Shown piece by piece: positions 1-5,379 of a stretch of 6,604 nt of DNA. The notes beneath the pieces are model-generated. The model worked only from the letters and a program-made list of their open reading frames with translations, ran no database searches and had not been told where the DNA came from. Both the position numbers and the translations under genes were made by a program. The stretch covers positions 1 through 6,604 of the forward strand of contig MHXM01000063.1 of NCBI GenBank assembly GCA_001825565.1, in the 5' to 3' direction. Source of the stretch: Desulfuromonadaceae bacterium GWC2_58_13. GTDB taxonomy: Bacteria; Desulfobacterota; Desulfuromonadia; Desulfuromonadales; Trichloromonadaceae. Every line of letters starts with the position of its first letter. The first letter of the stretch is position 1.

Positions 1-316
1 GAACCACCGCTCCGGCGGCCACCGCAACCTTGAAAGCCTCGTCGACATTTTCCAGATACAGGTAGAAGCTGACCGGCGACCCGCCAAGGGTTTCGGCGCT
101 TTTGCAGGGATACTGGGGATTCTCTTCTCCCATCATGATGATCGAGTCGCCGATTTTCACCTCGGCGTGCATCACCCCCTTGCCGTCCGGGCCCGGCATG
201 ACCATCAGTTCCCGGGCACCCAATGCCCGCTGGTAGAATTCAATGGCCCGGCGGACGTCCTTGAGTACCAACATCGGGGTAATACTATGAAATTCTTGCG
301 GAATTTTTTTTATCAT
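1..316 (-). CDS. VOC family (PhnB/glyoxalase-like) protein, 3' end cut by window edge
   Basis: The first 105 codons of a vicinal oxygen chelate fold protein; the C-terminal part lies beyond position 1. Visible family features are the opening beta strand and helix (ITPMLVLKDVRRAIEFYQRA, residues 12-31), a strand with MHAEVKIGDSIIMMGEE (49-65), and the start of the second beta-alpha unit, SFYLYLENVDEAFKVAVAAG (83-102). This pattern is typical of PhnB-like proteins annotated as glyoxalase/bleomycin-resistance/dioxygenase; substrate is not predictable and metal ligands cannot be assigned from this fragment. The start is ATG at 316 because AAGGAG (329-324) sits 7 nt upstream; an in-frame ATG at 322 is only 1 nt from it. 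It is the first recognisable gene downstream of a GEMM-I riboswitch on the same strand, with a leader of about 300 nt. No link to phosphonate use is implied. Family assignment is firm, function is not. Confidence 0.9.
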   Translation of the reverse strand, partial: MIKKIPQEFHSITPMLVLKDVRRAIEFYQRALGARELMVMPGPDGKGVMHAEVKIGDSIIMMGEENPQYPCKSAETLGGSPVSFYLYLENVDEAFKVAVAAGAVV

Positions 317-467
317 GTACATTCTCCTTGGTTGCGGGAGCCGAGTGGACTCCCTGGGGTTTTCCGGGACTGCCGATGGCTGTGGCGCATGCCGCAAACC
401 ATTGGAGCGAAACGCCGATGGAACGGGTCTTGATGCTCTGCGAGTTGTGTCCTTCGGCGCCGTCCAT
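285..467 (-). CDS. Possible 60-codon ORF between riboswitch and VOC gene
   Basis: I do not recognise this product. ATG at 467 is preceded by GAGGAG with 7 nt spacing, as good a ribosome binding site as any in the window, and the frame stays open for 60 codons, ending 32 nt inside the VOC gene (start 316). The product has a basic segment (SIKTR), a hydrophobic stretch (IGVSLQWFAACATAIG, about residues 16-31) and then SPGKPQGVHSAPA, which loosely resembles a signal peptide with a cleavable APA. It could be a leader peptide that couples translation to the VOC gene, the remnant of the secreted protein originally controlled by the riboswitch, or chance. Seen: SD, frame, overlap. Inferred: that it is translated. 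Confidence 0.3.
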   Translation of the reverse strand: MDGAEGHNSQSIKTRSIGVSLQWFAACATAIGSPGKPQGVHSAPATKENVHDKKNSARIS

Positions 468-477
468 GCCGCTTCTC

Positions 478-503
478 CTCGGCCAGTAAAATCGAAGGCC
501 AAG
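478..503 (-). promoter_or_regulatory. SD-masking hairpin, candidate riboswitch expression platform
   Basis: In the minus-strand transcript CTTGGCC (503-497) pairs with GGCCGAG (484-478), 7 bp including one G-U, around a 12-nt loop. The 3' arm includes the first bases of the GAGGAG Shine-Dalgarno of the ORF starting at 467. The 5' arm overlaps GTGGCTT (507-501), a perfect complement of AAGCCAC (570-564) in the aptamer core, so this hairpin and an aptamer-disrupting pairing exclude each other. There is no U-tract, so translational control is more likely than transcription termination. Pairings are read from the sequence; their role is inferred. Confidence 0.4.
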
Positions 504-520
504 CCACCTCGAAAGAATGA

Positions 521-612
521 AACATCCTTCGGCAGCTCGGCCATCTTCCAATCATGGAGACCCGTGGCTTTCCGTCCCTGCCTCGGGGCAGGTTTGGCTT
601 TGTCGGGACCAC
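521..612 (-). promoter_or_regulatory. Cyclic di-GMP-I riboswitch aptamer (GEMM-I)
   Basis: An RNA aptamer that binds cyclic di-GMP in the leader of the minus-strand transcript. The hallmark core is clear: AAAGCCAAACC (601-591), a 6-bp stem CCTGCC/GGCAGG (592-587, 582-577), GGGACGGAAAGCC (578-566), CGGGTCT (564-558), a short second hairpin, and the 3' segment ATGGCCGAGCTGCCGAAGG. By comparison with the V. cholerae Vc2 aptamer, the ligand-contacting G20 is retained (complement of 598), as are A18 and A47, which favours c-di-GMP over the A20-type cyclic AMP-GMP sensors known in Geobacter. The usual G21-C46 pair is replaced by C21-G46 (597/572), a compensatory change. The apical loop is CCGA, not the usual GNRA. 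A promoter lies just upstream and the VOC gene downstream. Numbering to Vc2 is from memory. Confidence 0.87.
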
Positions 613-630
613 CCATTTTCTCGTGTTTTC

Positions 631-658
631 ACTCTATCCCGATTTTCCGACCAGTCAA
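631..658 (-). promoter_or_regulatory. Sigma70-type promoter for the riboswitch transcript
   Basis: On the minus strand TTGACT (658-653, 5 of 6 to consensus) and TAGAGT (636-631, 4 of 6) are separated by 16 nt. Transcription would begin near 624, about a dozen bases before the aptamer, which is the expected arrangement for a riboswitch leader. Support comes mainly from position plus hexamer match. Confidence 0.5.
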
Positions 659-665
659 GCGAGTC

Positions 666-694
666 GCCGATATCTCCAATCCGGCGATATCGGC
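666..694. repeat. Perfect 9-bp inverted repeat
   Basis: GCCGATATC (666-674) and GATATCGGC (686-694) are perfect reverse complements around an 11-nt spacer. It lies just upstream of the -35 element of the riboswitch promoter, so a regulator-binding site is possible. No T-tract follows on either strand, so it is not a terminator. A smaller hairpin CTGGT-ATA-ACCAG (695-707) follows directly. Confidence 0.6.
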
Positions 695-721
695 CTGGTA
701 TAACCAGCAGTGCCTGCCAAA

Positions 722-761
722 ACCGTTTCGGCCGATTTTATAATCCGTCAGCCGAAACGGT
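722..761. repeat. Perfect 11-bp inverted repeat with AT-rich centre
   Basis: ACCGTTTCGGC (722-732) and GCCGAAACGGT (751-761) are perfect reverse complements around an 18-nt spacer; inside it GATT (734-737) and AATC (742-745) can extend the structure. On the minus strand the 3' arm runs into TTTTGG, only a short T-tract, so it would be a weak terminator at best. It could be a dyad operator or an RNA hairpin. No gene was found on either side to explain it. Confidence 0.6.
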
Positions 762-1120
762 CATGGAAAGCGAATCGAAACCTTATTGCCCACGGGTACC
801 CTCCGTCGCCATCAAGAGACATCCGGTTCCCTTGATTTCTCTCGCTCGGCAAGAAAAAATGGAATCTTCCGTCTCTTCGGGGAGACATCTTGAATTCTTT
901 TCCACCTCCGAAAAACCGGAAAACCTCGCCTTAACAACCTCTTGTAACGCTTGGCATATTTGTTGATATTAACATGGCCGTGCTGTTCAACCCCAATGAC
1001 CGCACGCTTCGGATAGGGACAAACCCGCCTGGAAGTGGAAAGGAACCAAAACCTTGAGAAAATTCGAACGGAACCCGAGGGATTGGAACCTTGGCTTGCC
1101 AACCTTCACCGGAGGAGCAC
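762..1120. other. Region without a convincing gene upstream of the pseudogene
   Basis: Open frames cross this stretch on both strands, but none has a recognisable protein, a good ribosome binding site and plausible composition together. It holds a sigma54-like site at 951-967, a small hairpin (GTCTC/GAGAC) near 868-885, a TTGGC-TT-GCCAA hairpin at 1091-1102, and the ribosome binding site GGAGGAG (1111-1117) of the plus-strand pseudogene. The part from about 1010 to 1105 is probably its transcribed leader. Confidence 0.5.
951..967 (+). promoter_or_regulatory. Sigma54-like -24/-12 element
   Basis: TTGGCATATTTGTTGAT matches the YTGGCAC-N5-TTGCW pattern with correct GG-to-G spacing: TTGGCA at -24 and TTG at -12, but A instead of the conserved C after the -12 G. 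It would start transcription near 978, about 145 nt before the pseudogene. The -12 mismatch could reflect decay or chance similarity. Confidence 0.35.
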
Positions 1121-1493
1121 ATGAAGAATTCAAAAAAGTTTTTGATTCTTATGGCTTCGGCTGGATTGATTTTGGGGATGATCGGCACCGCCATTGTCGA
1201 AAACGCCACTCGCGGTGACTGCGTCGCCCATGAACCTGAACGGCAGGACGCTAACCCGCCGGATGAGGTCGGATCTTGCCGAAAAGGACAGCCGACCGGA
1301 CATGCCCGACAAAAATCCAGAATCGCCTGAAATGCTACTGGCCGAGTTCGTCGATGTGGCTGAAACCAAGGGCCAGGGATGGGTCGAATACCTGTGCCCC
1401 AAGCCCGGGGAAAACCAGCTTTCGCTCAAGGACACCTGAATGTTTCGCGTTCCGGGGACGGATCTGTTTGTCGCCGCCGGAATTTATATATAA
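1121..1493 (+). pseudogene. Broken secreted Cache-domain sensor protein
   Basis: The remnant of a small exported protein with a single Cache (sCache_2-like) ligand-binding domain. ATG at 1121 has GGAGGAG just upstream and encodes a signal-peptide-like start (MKNSKKFLILMASAGLILGM) followed by ENATRGDCVA. The reading then continues in a different frame from about 1230 with MNLNGRTLT and the family's C-terminal half, LLAEFVDVAETKGQGWVEY (1338-1394), CPKPGE and KDT. There TGA (1437-1439) interrupts the frame, which goes on with MFRVPGTDLFVAAGIYI and a TAA at 1491-1493. Intact relatives have roughly 35-40 more residues between the two parts and a Tyr at the TGA position (family knowledge, not a search). 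So at least two lesions are present: an internal deletion that also shifts the frame near 1228-1232, and the TGA. Sequencing error cannot explain the missing segment. Selenocysteine at TGA is unlikely. Confidence 0.82.
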
Positions 1494-1516
1494 AGCAGGA
1501 CCCCTTGCTGCAATGT

Positions 1517-1548
1517 GGGCCCGCACCGCCGGTGCGGGCCCGATTTTT
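1517..1548 (+). terminator. Rho-independent terminator of the Cache pseudogene
   Basis: GGGCCCGCACC (1517-1527) and GGTGCGGGCCC (1531-1541) form a perfect 11-bp GC-rich stem with a 3-nt loop, followed by GATTTTT. It lies 23 nt after the final stop of the pseudogene and is undamaged, which suggests the gene broke recently or that the terminator still serves to insulate pyc. Confidence 0.9.
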
Positions 1549-1574
1549 ATGGGTTCTCGCCGGCTCGCAGGCAC

Positions 1575-1613
1575 AAAAAAAAGAGCCGGCTCCTTGGAGG
1601 GAACCGACTCTTT
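1575..1613 (-). terminator. Rho-independent terminator of pyc
   Basis: On the minus strand AAAGAGTCGGTTCC pairs with GGAGCCGGCTCTTT (14 bp, two G-U pairs) around a 6-nt loop, followed by a run of eight T (1582-1575). It begins 20 nt past the pyc stop codon. A competing 8-bp pairing, GCCGGCTC (1560-1567) with GAGCCGGC (1583-1590), also exists. The terminators of pseudogene and pyc face each other tail to tail. Confidence 0.92.
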
Positions 1614-1633
1614 CATCCTGCGGGAACGACGAT

Positions 1634-4600
1634 TTAACCCAGGACCGCCAGCAAGTCGCCCTGCTGCACCTGATCCCCTTCCTTGACCAGGACTTCTTGA
1701 ACGACGCCGTCTTCCCTCGCCTTGACGTTGGTTTCCATCTTCATGGCTTCGGTCGAGAGCAGCGTATCGCCGGCCTTGACGTCGTCGCCTACATTTATCA
1801 ACAGCTTGAACACTTTGCCCGGCATCGGCGCGCCGATCTGCTTGCTGTCGTCGGGATCGGCCTTGCGATGCTCGGCCACGTCGGACTCGGCCGACAGGTC
1901 TTTGACCATGACCTGGCGCGGTTCGCCGTTAAGTTCAAAGTAGATGTGCCGGGTACCGTCGGGATGCAGGCTGCCGACGGCATTGAGCTTGATAATCAGG
2001 GTCTTGCCCGATTCGATCTCGAAGCTGGTTTCCTCGCCGAGCTCGGGTCCGTAAAAAAAGACCGGAGTCGGGATTTTGGACAGGTCGCTGTACTCCTGGC
2101 GCTCGCGGTCGAAGGTTTCGAACACGCCGGGATAAAGGACCGCCGACAGGACATCGCGATCATTGACCGGGTGACCCAGTTTTTTCTCCAGTTCGGCCTT
2201 CTTGGCGACGAAGTCGACCGGTTCGAGCAATTCGCCGGGACGACAGGTGAGCGGCTTCTCATCCTTGAGGATGATTTTCTGCAATTCGGGCGGGAAGCCG
2301 CCGACCGGCTGGCCAATCATCCCCTTGAAGAAATCGATAACCCCCTGCGGAAAAGTCAGATCCTTGCCACGGGCGAAAACATCCTCGGGTTCAAGATTGT
2401 TCTGGATCATGAACATGGCCATGTCGCCGACGATTTTCGACGAGGGTGTGACCTTGATCACGTCGCCGAACATGTCGTTGACCTTGCGGTACATTTCTTT
2501 GCACTCTTCCCAGCGATGACCGAGGCCGAGCCCTTCGACCTGGGGCTTGTAGTTGGAATACTGGCCGCCGGGGATCTCGTGATGGTAGACCTGGGCGGTG
2601 CCGCTGCGCAATTCGGACTCGAAGGGCGCATAGTAGGTGCGCACCGTCTCCCAGTAGTTGGTAAGCTGCTGAATCCCCTGTTGGTCGAGCCGGGGATCCC
2701 AGATGGTTCCTTCGAGAGTCGCCAGCAGGGCATTCATATTGGGTTGAGCGGTCAGGCCCGACACCGACGAGAGCGCCGTGTCGACGATGTCGACCCCGGC
2801 CTGGGCGGCCATCATCAGCATGGCCCCGCCGTTGCTGGAAGTATCGTGAGTGTGCAGGTGAATTGGAATGCCGATTTCGTTCTTCAGGGCGCGAATCAGC
2901 TTTTCGGCGGCAAAGGGCTTGAGCAGACCGGCCATATCCTTGATCGCGAGAATATGGGCGCCCATTTTTTCAAGTTCCTTGGCCAGGTCGACATAGTATT
3001 TGAGGGGATATTTGTCCCGCTTGGGATCGAGGATATCGCCGGTGTAACACATGGCCGCTTCGCAGATGGCGTTGTTCTTGCGCACTGCGTCCATGGCCAC
3101 GGTCATCCCCTTGGTCCAGTTCAGCGAGTCGAACACCCGGAACACATCAATGCCGCTGGAGGCAGCTTTGACCACGAATTCTTCCACCACGTTGTCGGGG
3201 TAGTTGGTATAGCCGACCGCGTTGGAACCCCGCAACAGCATCTGAAAAAGAATATTGGGGATCTTCTGCCGCAACCGGTCGAGACGCTCCCACGGGTCTT
3301 CCTTAAGGAAACGCATGGAGACGTCATAGGTGGCTCCCCCCCACATTTCGAGAGAGAAGAGTCCGCCGCCGAGATAGCTGGTGGCATCGGCAACCCGCTC
3401 CAGATCGTAGGTACGAAAGCGGGTGGCCATCAGCGACTGGTGAGCGTCGCGCATGGTGGTGTCGGTAATGAGCAGTTTGCGTTCCTTGAGCGCCCACTTG
3501 GCCAGCCCTTCGGGGCCTTTTTCAAGCAGGATGTCGCGGGTACCCCGGGGACGCACCGCATCGAAGGGGATATCCGGGATTTCCGGTTCGCGCAGATCGC
3601 TGGAACGCAGCGGAGCCTTAATGCCGGGATAGCCGTTGACCACGGTGTGGCCGATAAACTTGAGCAGTTTGTTGGCGCGGTCCCTTTTCTCGCGAATGAT
3701 GAAAAGTTCCGGATGGCAATCGAGATAGGAGGTATCGCATTGTCCCGCCAGGAAAATCGGGTGGGTGATGACATTTTCGAGAAAACCGATATTGGTCATC
3801 ACGCCGCGAATACGGAATTCCTGCAACGCACGGTGCATGGTGCGAGCGGCGGTCCCGAAATTAAGCCCCCAGGTCGAAATCTTCACCAGCATCGAATCAT
3901 AATGGGGGGTGATGCGCGCTCCGGAATAGGCATTGCCGGCATCGAGCCGGACGCCGAAGCCGGCCGCGCTGCGATAGACCTTGAGGGTCCCGAAATCCGG
4001 AGCGAAGTTATTGGTGGGATCTTCGGTGGTCACCCGGCATTGGATGGCATGACCGCGAAGTTCGATGTCGGCTTGATTGGCGACGCCGATCTCCGGATCG
4101 GAGAGTTTATGTCCTTCGGCAACATGGATCTGGGTCTGAACCAGGTTGCGACCGGTGATCATCTCGGTAACGGTATGTTCGACCTGGATCCGTGGATTGG
4201 TCTCGATGAAGTAGAAATTCTGTTCCTTATCCATCAGAAACTCGACCGTCCCGGCATTGATGTAACCGACACTTCGGGCAATCTTCAGGGCCAGGCCGCA
4301 GACTTCTTCACGCTTCTCCTGGGTCAACGTGGGGGATGGAGCCAGCTCAATCACCTTCTGATGACGGCGCTGGATTGAACAGTCACGCTCAAAATAATGG
4401 ACGACGTTGCCATGCTTGTCACCCATGATCTGTACTTCGATGTGCTTGGGCTTTTCCAGAAATTTCTCAATGAATACCGAGGCATTGCCGAACGCCGCCT
4501 TGGCTTCGGAGGCCGCGGATTTAAGCCCTTCGAGCAGCTCTTTCTGGCTGTAGGCGACGCGCATGCCGCGCCCTCCGCCGCCGGCCGACGCCTTGACAAT

Positions 4601-5080
4601 CACCGGGTAGCCGCTGGATTTGGCAAAGATCAGGGCCTCTTCTTCGCTGGTCACCGGTTTGGTGGTGCCGGGAACCACCGGAACCCCGGCGGCGATGGCG
4701 ACCTTGCGGGCCGCCACTTTGTCGCCGAGCTGGCGCTGGATTTCGGCGGTGGGGCCGATGAACGCAATCCCCGCGCGTTCACAAGCCTCGGCGAATTCGG
4801 GATTTTCCGACAGGAACCCATAACCGGGGTGGATGGCGTCCACCTCTTTCTTGCGAGCCAGGTCGATGATTTCGTCGATCCCCAGGTAGGCATCGATCGG
4901 CCCTTTTCCCCGACCGATCAGATAGGCCTCATCGGCCTTGTAGCGGTGGAGGGTGAGCTTGTCTTCTTCCGAGTAGACCGCGACTGTTTTGATGCCCAGC
5001 TCGGTACACGCTCGAAAGATGCGAATCGCGATCTCGCCGCGATTCGCCGCCATGATTTTTTTGAACTTCCGTACTTCCAT
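1634..5080 (-). CDS. pyc: Pyruvate carboxylase, single-chain, biotin-dependent
   Basis: Cytosolic EC 6.4.1.1: carboxylates pyruvate to oxaloacetate with ATP and bicarbonate, feeding the TCA cycle and gluconeogenesis. Complete at 1,148 residues, the usual length for the single-chain form. Domains: biotin carboxylase (about 5-455) with ATP-grasp glycine loop KASAGGGGRGMRV (163-175), RRHQKV (238-243), and ETNPRIQVEH (293-302); a linker/allosteric region (about 460-530); carboxyltransferase (about 535-800) with DTTMRDAHQS (540-549), the lysine normally carbamylated K714 in AIKDMAG, and metal ligands HLH (741-743); the conserved PYC/OADA region (about 820-1030); and a biotinyl domain (about 1080-1148) with EAMKM, biotin on K1114. 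Start: ATG at 5080, with GGAGGAGG ending 4 nt upstream; an in-frame TTG at 5083 is less likely. All catalytic residues I can check are present. Monocistronic, with its own terminator and promoter region. Confidence 0.98.
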   Translation of the reverse strand: MEVRKFKKIMAANRGEIAIRIFRACTELGIKTVAVYSEEDKLTLHRYKADEAYLIGRGKGPIDAYLGIDEIIDLARKKEVDAIHPGYGFLSENPEFAEACERAGIAFIGPTAEIQRQLGDKVAARKVAIAAGVPVVPGTTKPVTSEEEALIFAKSSGYPVIVKASAGGGGRGMRVAYSQKELLEGLKSAASEAKAAFGNASVFIEKFLEKPKHIEVQIMGDKHGNVVHYFERDCSIQRRHQKVIELAPSPTLTQEKREEVCGLALKIARSVGYINAGTVEFLMDKEQNFYFIETNPRIQVEHTVTEMITGRNLVQTQIHVAEGHKLSDPEIGVANQADIELRGHAIQCRVTTEDPTNNFAPDFGTLKVYRSAAGFGVRLDAGNAYSGARITPHYDSMLVKISTWGLNFGTAARTMHRALQEFRIRGVMTNIGFLENVITHPIFLAGQCDTSYLDCHPELFIIREKRDRANKLLKFIGHTVVNGYPGIKAPLRSSDLREPEIPDIPFDAVRPRGTRDILLEKGPEGLAKWALKERKLLITDTTMRDAHQSLMATRFRTYDLERVADATSYLGGGLFSLEMWGGATYDVSMRFLKEDPWERLDRLRQKIPNILFQMLLRGSNAVGYTNYPDNVVEEFVVKAASSGIDVFRVFDSLNWTKGMTVAMDAVRKNNAICEAAMCYTGDILDPKRDKYPLKYYVDLAKELEKMGAHILAIKDMAGLLKPFAAEKLIRALKNEIGIPIHLHTHDTSSNGGAMLMMAAQAGVDIVDTALSSVSGLTAQPNMNALLATLEGTIWDPRLDQQGIQQLTNYWETVRTYYAPFESELRSGTAQVYHHEIPGGQYSNYKPQVEGLGLGHRWEECKEMYRKVNDMFGDVIKVTPSSKIVGDMAMFMIQNNLEPEDVFARGKDLTFPQGVIDFFKGMIGQPVGGFPPELQKIILKDEKPLTCRPGELLEPVDFVAKKAELEKKLGHPVNDRDVLSAVLYPGVFETFDRERQEYSDLSKIPTPVFFYGPELGEETSFEIESGKTLIIKLNAVGSLHPDGTRHIYFELNGEPRQVMVKDLSAESDVAEHRKADPDDSKQIGAPMPGKVFKLLINVGDDVKAGDTLLSTEAMKMETNVKAREDGVVQEVLVKEGDQVQQGDLLAVLG

Positions 5081-5201
5081 CAAACCTCCTCCAGGAGCTG
5101 CATCCCCACGCAGCCGAAAACATTTACTGAAAATAAAACGGTTACAGCAGTGCTTAAAGTTTTAGTTAAATTGTAATTGTTTTTGTTATTTTAAATATTT
5201 A

Positions 5202-5220
5202 GCCAATCATTCCGATTGGC
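5202..5220. repeat. 7-bp inverted repeat near the pyc transcription start
   Basis: GCCAATC (5202-5208) and GATTGGC (5214-5220) are perfect reverse complements with a 5-nt spacer. It lies immediately downstream of the candidate -10 of pyc, where it could be an operator or a hairpin at the 5' end of the mRNA. No T-tract follows on the minus strand, so it is not a terminator. Confidence 0.55.
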
Positions 5221-5224
5221 CATA

Positions 5225-5253
5225 TCTAAACAAATAAGCAACTTGCTTGTCAA
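5225..5253 (-). promoter_or_regulatory. Candidate pyc promoter with dyad in its spacer
   Basis: On the minus strand a perfect -35 TTGACA (5253-5248) is followed after 17 nt by TTTAGA (5230-5225), a poor -10. The 13-nt dyad AAGCAA-C-TTGCTT (5236-5248, plus-strand reading) occupies the spacer and touches the -35, a classic repressor or activator position. A second option is TATAAT at 5277-5272, a perfect -10 but without a recognisable -35. The leader to the pyc start would be about 140-190 nt. Promoter presence is likely; which hexamers are used is uncertain. Confidence 0.45.
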
Positions 5254-5346
5254 TATGAAATAACGTTCTAAATTATAACCAACTGAATTTACAGCAACCC
5301 ATCAATCTTTTTTCGCGAAAGATCACATATTTCGAAGAACGAGAAA

Positions 5347-5379
5347 GTAACTTTTTCTTTCGGGGTAACGAAAAATTAC
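5347..5379 (-). terminator. Weak hairpin over the slipin stop codon
   Basis: GTAA-C-TTTTTC (5347-5357) pairs with GAAAAATTAC (5370-5379), 10 bp with one bulged C and a 12-nt loop, overlapping the slipin stop codon. A 10-bp palindrome TTTCGCGAAA (5311-5320) lies further on. Neither is followed by a real U-tract, so termination of the slipin operon here is only a possibility; the transcript may read into pyc. Confidence 0.2.

Noticed and set aside
521..612. Cyclic AMP-GMP (GEMM-Ib) rather than c-di-GMP specificity
   Set aside because: The Geobacter-type cyclic AMP-GMP sensors carry A at position 20; here the aligned base is G. The alignment was done by eye, so this is a preference, not proof.
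690..761. Sigma54 promoter on the minus strand (TTGGCA near 721)
   Set aside because: The distance between the GG and the next GC is two bases too short for a -24/-12 promoter.
517..966. A 149-codon plus-strand frame across the riboswitch and dyads
   Set aside because: It runs antisense through the GEMM aptamer, has no family resemblance and low-complexity Ser/Pro/Arg composition typical of non-coding translation.
812..1102. Minus-strand frames of about 92-96 codons upstream of the pseudogene
   Set aside because: Arg/Ser/Pro-rich with no domain, no good SD, and they cross the pseudogene leader and the sigma54-like site.
1379..4378. A 999-codon open frame on the plus strand opposite pyc
   Set aside because: It is exactly antisense to a complete, strongly conserved pyruvate carboxylase. 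Long stop-free antisense frames are a side effect of GC-rich codon use; the product shows no recognisable domain.
4397..5176. A 259-codon plus-strand frame opposite the biotin carboxylase domain
   Set aside because: Also antisense to pyc, with no ribosome binding site of note and no recognisable protein.
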